Source: Diospyros lotus (taxonomy: Eukaryota; Streptophyta; Magnoliopsida; Ericales; Ebenaceae). From it: 64,000 nt of DNA. Positions 13,154 through 23,126 of the stretch are shown piece after piece. The position numbers and the translations under genes were made by a program. The stretch is from assembly GCF_014633365.1 (NCBI RefSeq), contig NC_068352.1, forward strand, positions 62,001 to 126,000. Reading direction: 5' to 3'. The stretch's first letter is position 1, and every line of letters begins with the position of its first letter. The notes under the pieces are model-generated. The model saw only the letters and a program-made list of their open reading frames with translations, did not search any database and was not told where the DNA came from.

Positions 13154-13780
13154 ATGTCCGATCAGCAGAATACATACTCAGGTGCGATGATGATGGAGTC
13201 GAAGCCTCCACACCCGCTTCACCAAATAGCAGAGACCCCAACGCACAAGCTTCTGCTGAAGCAATGGCTGAAAGAAGAGGAGCTAATCCTGAACCGGATC
13301 TGCCTCAAAGAGATCCAAATCGACACCATCCGCAAAGAGATCACCCAACTCTACTGTTTCTTCTTCCTCTTCCACTCAACGGCTCTGGTCCTGCTCTTCA
13401 GCAGCAGCGCCTCTCATTCGGTGTCTTCTTGCCACAGATCCTGGATCCCCTCGCTCTGCTCCCTTCTCTCTTCTCTGGGGATCATTTGGGCCATCCGCTA
13501 CAAGACGGACGTGGAGGGCCACTTGGAGAAGCTGCTGGAGAGGGAGAGAGAGGACTCCAAGCTCTTGGGCAAATGCGTGGAGGAGTTGAAGAAGAAAGGG
13601 GCCGAGTTCGATTTGCTCAAGGAAGTCGATGCGCTCCGAAGGGCGAAGAGCTTGGGGGTGGAGGCCAAGGCCGCCGCCGCCACCGTTCGCAAGTGGTCGG
13701 CCAGGGACTTTGTCACCCTCTTCTTCTTCACCGCCTCTTGCCTCGTCCTTGCTCTTGTAAGGGTAATTCTCTGCAAGTAA
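13154..13780 (+). CDS. Plant-specific three-pass membrane protein with coiled coil
   Basis: A single-exon frame of 208 residues with an ATG start. The N-terminal part carries IAETPTHKLLLKQWLKEEEL, followed by a basic-acidic helix. Two hydrophobic segments at about 68-86 and 97-114 are joined by a Ser/His/Cys-rich loop. A charged coiled coil (about 118-165: EKLLEREREDSKLLGKCVEE and onward) follows, and a third hydrophobic segment at about 187-206 ends four residues from the C-terminus. It resembles an uncharacterised angiosperm family that I associate with Arabidopsis AT5G16250 and AT3G02640; that link is from memory. No catalytic motif is visible and the function is unknown. An endomembrane location is likely because there is no signal peptide. 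The coding sequence is GC-richer than its AT-rich surroundings, as expected for a real exon. It has its own upstream (TC)n leader and no operon-like partner. Confidence 0.9.
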   Translation: MSDQQNTYSGAMMMESKPPHPLHQIAETPTHKLLLKQWLKEEELILNRICLKEIQIDTIRKEITQLYCFFFLFHSTALVLLFSSSASHSVSSCHRSWIPSLCSLLSSLGIIWAIRYKTDVEGHLEKLLEREREDSKLLGKCVEELKKKGAEFDLLKEVDALRRAKSLGVEAKAAAATVRKWSARDFVTLFFFTASCLVLALVRVILCK

Positions 13781-14220
13781 CAAACTGACTCGTTGGGGCT
13801 GGTTAGGGGTTTCTTCAACATTCTCGTCCTTTTTTTGGTGTGGTGGTATTTCTTTTCCTTTTTTTTGTCAATGCCTGATGAAAATGAAAGATTGTTTAGC
13901 GGATAGTAAGTAATTTCTTATTAACTGGGGGGAAGAAAGCCAAGATTCGCAGAACACTCTGTTCTGCTATAGCTCTTTGTAATTCGGGGAAAGCAGCAAG
14001 TTTTACTACAGAGAGAAAGATGGATTAATAACAAATTTGTCATTTTGCCTTTTGCATTATTATTATTATTATTGTTGTTGTTAGATCTGGATTCATTCTA
14101 GGGGGGAAGCCTCCTCATTTGTGCGTCTTCTGATTGTTGGATCTGCCATGGATAGGGGGTAGGTTTAGTGGCAGTTACAGGAGAATAGCCTGGGGATCAG
14201 CCACCACCACACAACCACCA
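13781..14220 (+). other. Probable 3' UTR and short intergenic stretch
   Basis: Downstream of the stop codon the sequence is T-rich, then contains a (TTA)n/(TTG)n tract near 14058-14085. No clear AATAAA was singled out. No second gene is seen. Confidence 0.4.
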
Positions 14221-14224
14221 TGCT

Positions 14225-14262
14225 TCACCTCAATATCTCCGGCAAGCATTCTCACTGCCAGG
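14225..14262 (-). pseudogene. Tiny receptor-kinase tail remnant
   Basis: The minus strand reads [11 protein letters not shown], matching [11 protein letters not shown] in the last exon of the receptor kinase at 22.9 kb. About 33 bp align with roughly five differences. Flanking codons (SELPAL before it) are only weakly similar. It is either a relic of a kinase of this family or a chance hit to a short motif; I favour a relic. Confidence 0.35.
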
Positions 14263-14499
14263 GCGGGTAGCTCTGATATCCCTTTGTTAAGATCGAGTTG
14301 TGCATGAGACTAATTAATTACAATAAATTGAGAACAAATAGGACACAAAAGGAGTGCCAACATCCATAATCCCATCCCAGCACAAGGAATGCGATGAATG
14401 GCAAACCTATAACTGAGTGAAAAAAACACAAGTGACAAAATGATGCCTTCATGTACATTAATTTTTTTTTTATCTAAATACTCGTGTAGCATAAGTTAC

Positions 14500-17060
14500 A
14501 GGATGGATCTGTTGGCAATACTGGTCTAGAAGGCCAGCAGTCTTCTACTTCTAGCCGAGTGCTCTATGATGGGCTTCCCTGTTTCTTGGGCGCTGGCCTC
14601 TGCTCACTTGTCTACGCTTCGACCCAAATAATTGAAAAAGTTGGAACATTTCTTATTCTATCAAGTAAGAAAGAAATTTCTGGCCAACATTAAGATTTAA
14701 AACTTGTCGTAAAAAGAAAAAAAGGCAATCAATCAGAGAAAAAAAATGGAAATAGCGAATCAAGATCCAGATGGATCCCTATCTTTATCTCCATCCACGG
14801 GGATACCTATTACTTCTTTTATTGATGGTTTGTATTCAGAAACTTATTGTGGAGCATAAATCTTCTTGTTTTGAAGCTGGCTTGCTACCTCTTCAAACAG
14901 ATCTAGGACGGGAGCCGTTCGAAGCCGACGATCAACTATACGAATTTGCCAACGTTGAGCTCTAGAGGAGGAAAGGAAGTAGAGATGAGCTCTCTTCTGA
15001 CCCTAAGGGCTAACTGAACTCACTTGAAAGAGGGAGACAAAGATGTGAACATAAATTGAAGAAGACCGCTTTGCCATGAAGTGCGGTTGAAAGATCGGAT
15101 TAGTTGAAGCTTTTTATTGTTTATGCCAAAGAAAGAGAAGAACCTACGACGTAGTGCTTTTTTTCCAGTTTAGTTACCAGTCCCTAGCCACTCCCTAACC
15201 TGGGATCTAAAGTGTTGCTCCTAGGCATTGGGGAATAAGGGAAGGAGTGAATCCAAACTTCTCAAAGTAGGAACGAAGTAGCTTGACCGATAGGTATAGG
15301 GGAGAGAGAGAGTGATATTTCCTTAAGAAAGTAGAACACAAAAGTAATCGGTATGAGAAATGAATGTCATACTAAAGTGCGCAAGCAAAGAAGTCGGAAG
15401 CAAGCAAAACTAGTCCCTCCATACCAGCCGACTAGCAGTCTCATGAAGGGGAAGTCCCCTTCTTTACTGAGTAGGTCCCCCGGTGCCTATATGATTATTA
15501 AGGTAGGGTGCGTGTGTACTAGTAGTAGAGTGGCTTGAATCAAATCGTAGGTTAAAGTTCTCTCAAGCTCCCTACTATGTTCAAAACGTCCTCCATTTTT
15601 TTGTGCTAGGTCCATGACGTATTGGCTAGAGGTTGATTAAGAGTTGAAAGCTAAATAGTATGGAAAATTTCAAAAGGATTGACCTACCTAAACATTCTTC
15701 GGATGAAATTTCTATTTGGAGTTCGGTTCGAGTTCGGAGTAATAAATTTGAAACACATATTAAAGAATTAGCGAGCGAGTTTATGAAAAACCTAATGGAT
15801 CGAACTCATCCTTGGCTGCTATTAAACATCTTGTTAGAAATAATGAAACAAACGAATCATTAAACCAGATTTACCTGGTTGCACAGTGAAAATAGGATCA
15901 ACAGGTTGAATAACTAGTATGAAACGAAATCACGGTAGAAATCGTTTGTTTCCACAATCTAAATACCTCACACACACGGAGAGTTTTCACACTTTCGAAG
16001 AGAAAAAAAAATGAGAGTTGTCCTAGTCTATAAGACTGTCCACTTTCTCCATGAAAGAAAGGGAATTCAACTGCCATTGGTAGAACCTGTTTTGAATCTG
16101 GTATTAGATCCAAACCCATTATGGGCGGATCTATCCAAGTACATAACCCGAATTTATTTCAGATCTATTATGGATGCCTCTCCTGCTATCACTTACCATG
16201 GATTCAGCAGTAGTTCGAAGGGTTAACCCAGGGTAGCAGATGTGCCATTGAGAATTCTGTATATAAGGAAGAGTTTTGTTTTTCTTCCTGTTGGTTCACA
16301 TTTTTTCTGAAAATTCATAATCTAGGTAACGAGAAACCTGCACCCAATAGTGCTTTATTAAAGTCGTGGTCCCCGAACAAAGATCCTTTTGTTGTCCTTT
16401 GAAATGAATTCTAATTTTAGGATGACTTGACTCTTTTAATCCAGTTTATATAATGTCTTTTTAGGGAGCTAGAGGAAATGCATCTCAGGTACATCAATTA
16501 ATAAGTATGAGAGGATTAATTTCAGATCCCTAAAGACAAATGATTAATTTACCCATTCAAAGCAATTTACACTAAGGACTTTCTTTAACCGAATGTATCA
16601 TTTCTTGCTACAGTACAGAGCCCGCAAAGGGGTTGTGGAGAATCCAACCAGGTTCAGCAAGCATCACCTGGTTCTATTAGTTCAATTCGATCCCCCCTGC
16701 TTTCCCACTTCAATCGTGCAACGTTATTAAAGACTGGACTAATTGCCCAAAGGCAAAGAACTGATGGCACTTGCCCTAAACAGCTTTCATTTCTCTACCC
16801 AAGCACCCTTTATTGATTTAGGAGTTCGACACCTAGTTAAAGATGTATATCGCAGCAAATCTTTATCACAGTCTATAGCCTTCGGCCCAACCTTCAGTAG
16901 CCAGGGGAGCGAAGTTAAGGTGGTTGAGGGAAAGGCTACGCACCTCATCTTACCCTTTGTTCCACTTTCAGTTCCTGTGTTAATAGGAGGGGACTTCTTT
17001 TTCCAAGGGCAACTAAAAATCTTCGAAGCATGTGGGTTTTTCAACAAATAAATAGCAATT
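14500..17060. other. Probable organelle-derived insertion (mitochondrial/plastid mosaic)
   Basis: Base composition is higher in G+C than the flanks. The sequence has the texture of plant mitochondrial intergenic DNA ('gaagtccccttctttactg', 'agtcggaagcaagcaaaac') and contains a clear plastid rpoC2 piece at 16423-16650. Several medium frames are open without nuclear-type features: 15660-15863, 16011-16226 and 16743-17051. I do not recognise their products. Plant mitochondrial genomes often carry plastid pieces, so one transfer from mitochondrion to nucleus would explain the mixture. Apart from rpoC2 the assignment is by texture only. Confidence 0.5.
16423..16650 (+). pseudogene. rpoC2: Plastid rpoC2 fragment (nuclear plastid DNA)
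   Basis: The translated plus strand shows NPVYIMSF, then GARGNASQVHQL, MRGLISDP, PIQSN and GLSLTECIISC, in the order and spacing of the plastid RNA polymerase beta'' subunit. The frame is broken by stop codons: one between IMSF and GARGN, one after SDP and one before GLSLTE. The DNA similarity resumes at gcccgcaaaggggttgtgga and then fades. It is a non-functional fragment of a very large gene, so a transferred piece rather than a working copy. Confidence 0.85.
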
Positions 17061-17099
17061 TGATATATCAATATGTATGGTCTTGGATCATCAATATTA

Positions 17100-18995
17100 T
17101 TACCAATAATCCCTGCAAGAGCAACAGCCATCTTTAAAACAGTGGAACCTGTTTCGGTCACGCACTACAATATCTCGGTTAACAATCCCCGATATCAATT
17201 TGAAAGCATTATGACAATCTTCACAAACACGTAGGTTCTTCATGATTCTGATCGGTGTCCCAGTTGGCGTCTTCATTAGTCCAAAAACCAAAGCCAACTT
17301 CTCGCTATGGCGATACAGAGCTTTTTCCTTCTCATGCTCCCCCATATCCAGCAGAACTACTGAAGTGTTCGGTACATAACCTTTTGGCTTCATTTCTTCC
17401 AGCAATTGCTCCCACCCTTCAGATATCTCCCTGGCTTGAGGATGGGTCTCATCCCCAGCCACAAACTCATGAACCACTTCATCTATAGTGATTGAACTCC
17501 ACCCAGGTGTCTTCTTCAACCCTCGGTCTTTCATCAGCTTCCTCACTCTAGCTACATCTTCCCACCGCTTTGCCTCTGCAAAAATGTTGGATAGCACGAC
17601 GTAGTATCCGTCGTTGCCTGGATCCAATACAAGGAGATGTTGCATTGCTTCCTCAGCCATCTCGATGTTCTTGTGGACTCTGCATCCACCAAGAAGTGCT
17701 CCCCACACCACTCCATTCGGTTTGATAGGCATATTCACGATGAAATCATGGGCCTCTTGAAGAAGTCCGGCTCGGCTTAAAAGATCAACCATGCAACCGT
17801 AGTGTTCAACTTGAGGAGTTATCCCGTAATCATTAGTCATGCTGGCAAAAAATCTTCTTCCCTCATTTACCATCCCCATGTGGCTACAAGCATGCAACAA
17901 ACCGATGAAGGTGACTCCATTTGGCATGATGCCCAATTGAGTCATCCTAGAGAAGAGATGCAGTGCTTCCTCTGCTCGACCATGCATTGCGAGGCCTTGG
18001 ATCATTGCTGAACATGACACGATTGTCCATTCCTGCATGCCATCAAAAACTCTGCGTGCAGCTTCTAAGCATCCACATTTGATGTACATGTCAATCAGAG
18101 TGTTCGAAACACGGGCATTTCTTCCAAAACCATTTTGGTCCGAGTAGTCCTGAATCCTCCTGCCCAGATCCAGTTCACCCAAATCAGCACAGGCCGCAAG
18201 AACAGCCACCACAGTTACTTCATTTGGTCCGAAACCCGCCTCCTCCATTTGAAAGAAAAGGCGAACGGCATCCTTGGGCTTCCCACATTGGACAAAACCA
18301 GCAATCATGGCCGTCCACGACCTCACACTTCTCTGAGGCATTCGCAAAAACAAACCAAATGCCCCACCAGAGTCTCCTCGCCTAACCAACTGGGTTATCA
18401 TCGTATTCCAGGTCACAACATCTCTTTGCGGCATTTTCTCAAACAGAAGCCAAGCACTCTCCATGTCGCCACAAGAAGCGTACATATTCACAGTTGCGTT
18501 CTGCAAAAACAAATTCGACCGGAACCCGAGTTTCACAACAATCCCATGCAAAATCCTACCATGAACAAGGTCCGACAACCGCGTGCAAGCCTTGAGAACA
18601 AAAGAGCAAGTAAAAGAATCAGGACGGACGTCATACTGTCTCAATCTGCGGAAGAGTGCAATGGCATCAATAGGGGTATCGCCTTCCGCAAAGGCTTTCA
18701 AACAAGAATTCCAGACATTGATTTGAGGCGCATCTGCGCGATCAAAGATTTCTTGGGCGTAATAAGGAAAGGCAGGAGAGAAAGCGCAAACAGAGGCGAC
18801 TCGGGGAAGGGAGAGAAGTGAGTAGGAAGCGTTGGTTTTGATGATGTGAGAGTGAAGTTGTTTGAGCTGCGATAGGGAGTTGAAGGTGTATAGAAGGTTC
18901 GTTTCTGAAGTGCGTGGTGATTGCCGTTGGGGGTGGTTTCTGGGACAGGGATGGAGTGAAGAAGACGCAAGAGAGGGTACGCCATGAAGAGCCAT
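17100..18995 (-). CDS. PPR protein with complete DYW domain (PLS class), organelle RNA editing factor
   Basis: An intronless frame of 631 residues. I start at the ATG at 18995 ([13 protein letters not shown]); the frame extends further upstream but has no other ATG. The first 50 or so residues are Ser/Pro/Arg-rich, like an organelle transit peptide. PPR motifs run from about 55 to 430, for example [28 protein letters not shown] and [14 protein letters not shown] and E+ motifs follow ([20 protein letters not shown], then a PGWSSI box). The DYW domain is complete: HSEKLA and CEDCH form the HxE...CxxC zinc site of the cytidine deaminase-like fold, and the protein ends CCSCRDYW. Such proteins bind specific organelle transcripts and convert C to U. 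The target site is not predictable here. The probable organelle-derived segment begins within about 50 bp of the stop codon. Confidence 0.95.
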   Translation of the reverse strand: MALHGVPSLASSSLHPCPRNHPQRQSPRTSETNLLYTFNSLSQLKQLHSHIIKTNASYSLLSLPRVASVCAFSPAFPYYAQEIFDRADAPQINVWNSCLKAFAEGDTPIDAIALFRRLRQYDVRPDSFTCSFVLKACTRLSDLVHGRILHGIVVKLGFRSNLFLQNATVNMYASCGDMESAWLLFEKMPQRDVVTWNTMITQLVRRGDSGGAFGLFLRMPQRSVRSWTAMIAGFVQCGKPKDAVRLFFQMEEAGFGPNEVTVVAVLAACADLGELDLGRRIQDYSDQNGFGRNARVSNTLIDMYIKCGCLEAARRVFDGMQEWTIVSCSAMIQGLAMHGRAEEALHLFSRMTQLGIMPNGVTFIGLLHACSHMGMVNEGRRFFASMTNDYGITPQVEHYGCMVDLLSRAGLLQEAHDFIVNMPIKPNGVVWGALLGGCRVHKNIEMAEEAMQHLLVLDPGNDGYYVVLSNIFAEAKRWEDVARVRKLMKDRGLKKTPGWSSITIDEVVHEFVAGDETHPQAREISEGWEQLLEEMKPKGYVPNTSVVLLDMGEHEKEKALYRHSEKLALVFGLMKTPTGTPIRIMKNLRVCEDCHNAFKLISGIVNRDIVVRDRNRFHCFKDGCCSCRDYW

Positions 18996-19200
18996 TTCAG
19001 GCTTTTGGTTGTTCGTTGTGTTCGGTGTGGAGAGGGCGAGACAGAGAGGATGTGCAGAGGAGAAAAGGGGCTTGTGGATTGTATACGACGAGTAAGGCAC
19101 TCACAGAGTCACAGTCACAGTCACAATCCACTCCGAGAGAGAGGTCGGTCGGAGAAGGCCACGAATGGGCAAACGTTGTTAAAATAGAGGAGGGGGGGGA
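18996..19200 (-). promoter_or_regulatory. 5' flank of the PPR gene
   Basis: About 200 bp of moderately GC-rich sequence with a short ACAGTC/ACAGAG tandem run at 19100-19130. No TATA box was recognised. Low-expression PPR genes commonly lack one. The upstream limit is set by the transposon-like sequence starting near 19205. Confidence 0.35.
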
Positions 19201-19204
19201 GGGT

Positions 19205-19399
19205 GGTTGAGCAGGGCCGGCCTTGGCCGAGGGCTACCAGGGCTACAGCCCGGCCCACAATTGAGGGACCCAATGATGAGAAAAAATTTAATAAAATATA
19301 TATTATATTTATTTTTGTTCCCTATTCTTTCTTCCCCCTCCACTCACCCTTAGGCCCCCCTCCACTCACCCTTAGGCCAATTTAGAAAAGTTGTCCCTA
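19205..19399. mobile_element. Edge of a transposon-like repeat with GGGCCGGCC terminus
   Basis: It starts 'gcagggccggccttggc', followed by 'ctacagcccggcccac', a compact GC-rich palindromic head common at the ends of plant DNA-transposon derivatives. AT-rich sequence follows. A possible opposite end near 21340-21395 carries 'ttgccctcagccttgaaaa', but the inverted match is weak. It contains a 22-bp tandem duplicate (ccccctccactcacccttagg) at 19334-19376. Confidence 0.35.
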
Positions 19400-20323
19400 A
19401 GAGAGAGTATTCGATTATAACCGATTGAACCATCAATTTTTTTACCAATCAAATCGAACCGATCATATCCCACTAACTGAGCCGAACCGAACCGATAGGA
19501 TACGCTAACCGAAAAATCGAAACTGAAATAACTGGTATAACCAAACTTCACTAAAACTCATCGAATGGGAGAGGATGATCGGAAAGAGAAAGATGCAGCT
19601 AGGGCGATGTTGACCTCTGCATAGGAAGGAAACGAAACGCCGGAGACAAAAACAAATGGCCAGCTCTTATTCGGTTCATCCCTTTGCTTGGCCAGAGGCC
19701 CAAATAGCCCTTCATCTTCAACTGTAATGTGGCCATGAGATAGAGAGACTGTCGTGAGGCGGCGAGAAGGGATCAATAGTCATGAGGCGACGAGAAAGAG
19801 ACGACGTTCGTGAGCTGGCGAGAGAGGGGTGACAAAGGTGAGGCAATGAGATCAAGATCAAAGAAAAGAAAGGGGGTCTTGAGAACTAGAATTGAGAGGC
19901 CACACGCGTAGGAAGGAAGCGATGGACCACTAGTGAGGCCGGAGAGATGAGGCGACGGACCTAGCACGCGCACGAGAGAAAGAGGGAGAGGGTCTGACAT
20001 CGTGAGGTTTGAGAGGTTTGGGGTAAGGGAGAAAGAAGTTTGGGAGAGGGCAACCAGAGATGCAAAGAGTGTCAAGGGGTCACATGGGGGGGAGGCGTGA
20101 GGGAGAAAGAAGAAGTTTGTGTGTGTGTGGCCTGTGGGGATGGGCGGTGAAACCGTGGGCAGTAAAAACAGTAGGCGATAGAGGAAATTTCGGTTAACCA
20201 AAATATTCGAAATTTTTTATTGTTAGAACTGAACCGATTTTTATCTATTTAATTAACCAAACCAAACCAATTAATTCGATCGGTTCGGTTCAGTCAGTTC
20301 GATTAAACCGAAAAAATGCACAC
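19400..20323. mobile_element. Non-autonomous inverted-repeat element rich in CGGTT motifs
   Basis: The left end carries 'tattcgattataaccgattg' and the right end, inverted, 'tttcggtttaatcgaactg'. Both continue with repeated aaccgaaccgat/cggttcggtt phrases, giving imperfect terminal inverted repeats of roughly 100 bp. The flanks share CCCTA (19395-19399 and 20324-20328), a possible target duplication. The interior has a purine-rich plus strand and no transposase. The class is uncertain. Confidence 0.5.
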
Positions 20324-20328
20324 CCCTA

Positions 20329-22537
20329 GTTATTTCATGTACTTTACATTTTATCTCCAACTAGCTCCTCCATTTCACAAAATTAATCACTTTATTCCCC
20401 TATTATTCTCTCTCTTTCCCCACCCCCATCTCCTTCAGCTTCGGGTAAAAATCTAAAACCTAACATAATTTTCTCTATTTCTCTTCCTTCAATTTTCTCT
20501 CAACAATATATCAATAAACTATTGATTTTATAAAATCTAACCTTTTGATCTTCGATTTGATCATATTTTCACTGTAAAAAATGGTCTCAATCTATAAAAA
20601 AGTAAATCTTTTAAAATTTTCAACAATTATTTTTAATTTTCAATACAGATCCATGATATATATTTCAAATTTTAGTTATGTATTGTTATATTGGACTGTT
20701 AGGGACGTCAATTACATAAAAAATAATACTTATTGCTAAACCAGTGAGGTATAATTCTGGTCAAATTGCACTGTTATGCCAAATTAGGAAATTTGTCCCT
20801 TTTTTTTTTCTATTTTAGGACTTTTCTGTTCTGAAAATTTATAAATTGTAATACATATCTTTATTAACTTTTTTTTTTTATTATTCGATTCAACAGAAAA
20901 CTTGATTGAAATTCTTGTTCTTTATAATTGAAAGTTTCAAGTAAAAGAAAATATGTTCAAAATCCAGGTTTTATTGTTCTTTGTTAATTAGTTTATTTTT
21001 TTTTATTATGTTGTGTTTATTATAAAAATTAAAAAATATTTCCTAAAAAACAACTTTCCGGAAATCTCAAGAGACAAAAAAAAAAGAAGAAAAAAAATTG
21101 CTCAAAGGTTAAGAGAAAGCATATAGACTCAAATATGTAGTTTTCCTTTAATAATGTAATATTTACAATGTAGGGTATTCTTTTTCCTTTGTTTGGAGTT
21201 TTGTCCCATTGAATTTTTCCCAAAGAAGGTTTTAATGAGGCTCCAAAGTATTATTTTCTTATCTTTTGTAATTTTTTATAATTTTAATAAAATTAATTAA
21301 TTAATATTTTTTATTTTTATTTAATTTATATAAAGGGACACTTGAGAAAATTTGCCCTCAGCCTTGAAAAATTCAGGACTGCCTCTGGGGTTGAGAATCT
21401 CTACTTACTTTTTTTCCTCCCTCGCCGATTATTGCTCTTTTTCAATGGCTTTCGTTGAATTAAATCTCTCTGTTTTTGCATTTTTTATGGCTTTCATTTT
21501 TCACTGTAATTATTATTCCTCCCTTCCCCACAAAATAATAATTATTAACTTATTAATTATCTACAGATGATTTAAATTTTAATAAATTTCATTGGAGATT
21601 TATATGATTTCATAAGACGATATGTTCAAGTTCCAATACATTAATCCTTGCATGAGTTTGTTTTTTAAAATATATAATTGTTCTTTTTTTATAAGTTTAA
21701 GTGGTAAATTAAAATTTAACGTATGCTTTAGTCTAAGTAAGAAAATTAAATACTATAATGAACTCATTCTCCAGTTCGATTGATTGGAAATGAAATTTGT
21801 AGAATTTGATGGATGATCCAGAGCAGAAACCATAACTCTTGTCTACCGAGCTTTGATGTCATGTGAAAATTGTGATAAGAAATGAAAATGAAAATGAAAA
21901 GGAAATAAAGAACAGACAGCTTGAAGCTCTCAGAATGGCAAATGTAGAAGTGATGGAAACAGACGAGGAAAAGAGAACGTATTCTTCAATATATTCATTA
22001 ATTTTAGTTGAAAGTAATATATATATATATATATTATGATACACTAGCAAAATTAGTCTTAACTCACTGACTGACTAACCGCCCAATTAAATAACATATA
22101 AATATGAATAAACAAAGACAATTAAGTAGTAACTCCAACTAGATTTTGCATACTAGTTATTAAATCTAACATGACAAATTATTTTTTCTACAAGTGTAAA
22201 AGGTAATTTTCTCATGTCCATCAATTGCTATATATTTTCTTTGAATAAAATGGAGCAAACGCTCAAAACAACTAGAAAATTATGGAGTAAAACTAAATCC
22301 ATTCACAAAGTTCAACCACCCCCCACCACCCCCCCCCCCCCAAAAAAAAAAAAAAAAAAAGAAAAGAAAAATCCATTCCCAAGAATAAGATTATTAATTT
22401 GATAGGATGCCCAAAAATAAAATAGACTAAGATTCCAGCATCAGAAGCCCAATGGCAACCGTAAGTAGGATAATGCAAACTAAGATTTGGCCTTTTGTTC
22501 CAAAGGCTTTATTCCAGCTCTAGTCTAGTGTTCTCTT
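20329..22537. other. AT-rich intergenic sequence, no gene supported
   Basis: Long A/T tracts, a (TA)n run at about 22017-22035, and a C-run followed by an A-run at 22329-22360. No reading frame shows a protein motif. It lies between the two minus-strand genes and probably contains degraded transposons. Confidence 0.5.
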
Positions 22538-22730
22538 CTATACACACTTTTTTTTAAGTGGCATAAAGATGGCAAACTTATTAATTCTCAAAGAAAACAG
22601 AAACAGAAGTGAAACAACAATAATAAATTTACTACAGAAAAGGTATCTCGCCGCGTCATGCATATATATATATATATATATATATGTATTCCAGTTGGAT
22701 TGATCTCTGCTTCTTACAGAAATGGCACCC
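22538..22730 (-). other. Probable 3' UTR of the receptor kinase with (AT)n microsatellite
   Basis: This is the 190 bp after the kinase stop codon. It includes a pure (AT)n run at 22662-22685. No single poly(A) signal can be chosen. Confidence 0.4.
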
Positions 22731-23126
22731 TCACCTGCCTTCTCCAATGATATCTTGAAGCATAGGTTTAGTGACATCTATCGGAGAATGGAGGCCTGGA
22801 TCAGCCACCTTGCTTGTACCACTTGATGAGCTGTAGTGGCTATTATATTCACTTTTAGCCATTAATGAAGCATCATTACTCATAAAAGTGGTTGCATCGT
22901 TAAACTTCCAGTCAGTCAGATAACCCGGTCGCGAAGTCACAACACCGACCTCAATGTCTCCAGCAAGCATTGCCACTGCGCGTGACATGGACGGGCGTAG
23001 TGATGGGGATGTCTGGGTGCACAACAGCGCTACTCCTATCACTCTTTTCACTTCTTCCTCACCAAATTCAGATAAATTAGCATCCGCAAGCTCAACTTCA
23101 CGGTTGTTTTCATGTAGATGCCAAGC
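22731..23126 (-). CDS. Receptor kinase exon 23: end of kinase and C-terminal tail
   Basis: 131 codons plus the TGA stop at 22731-22733. It begins [20 protein letters not shown] directly after the acceptor ttttag, in phase 0 with exon 22. It includes [17 protein letters not shown] and [11 protein letters not shown] (subdomains X-XI) and a Ser-rich tail ending GEGR. Transcripts ending inside intron 22 would lack all of this, so the kinase fold would be incomplete. Confidence 0.94.
   Translation of the reverse strand, partial: AWHLHENNREVELADANLSEFGEEEVKRVIGVALLCTQTSPSLRPSMSRAVAMLAGDIEVGVVTSRPGYLTDWKFNDATTFMSNDASLMAKSEYNSHYSSSSGTSKVADPGLHSPIDVTKPMLQDIIGEGR

Noticed and set aside
13264..13821. 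Long overlapping frames (174, 135 and 107 codons) on both strands over the membrane-protein gene
   Set aside because: Shadows of a GC-rich real exon; the chosen frame alone has hydrophobic segments and a family resemblance.
14500..15350. tRNA or rRNA genes in the organelle-like segment
   Set aside because: I looked for cloverleaf arms and conserved rRNA phrases and found none convincing.
18996..19100. N-terminal extension of the PPR protein by 35 codons
   Set aside because: It would need a GTG start; no ATG lies upstream of 18995 in frame, and the ATG start already leaves a transit-peptide-like end.
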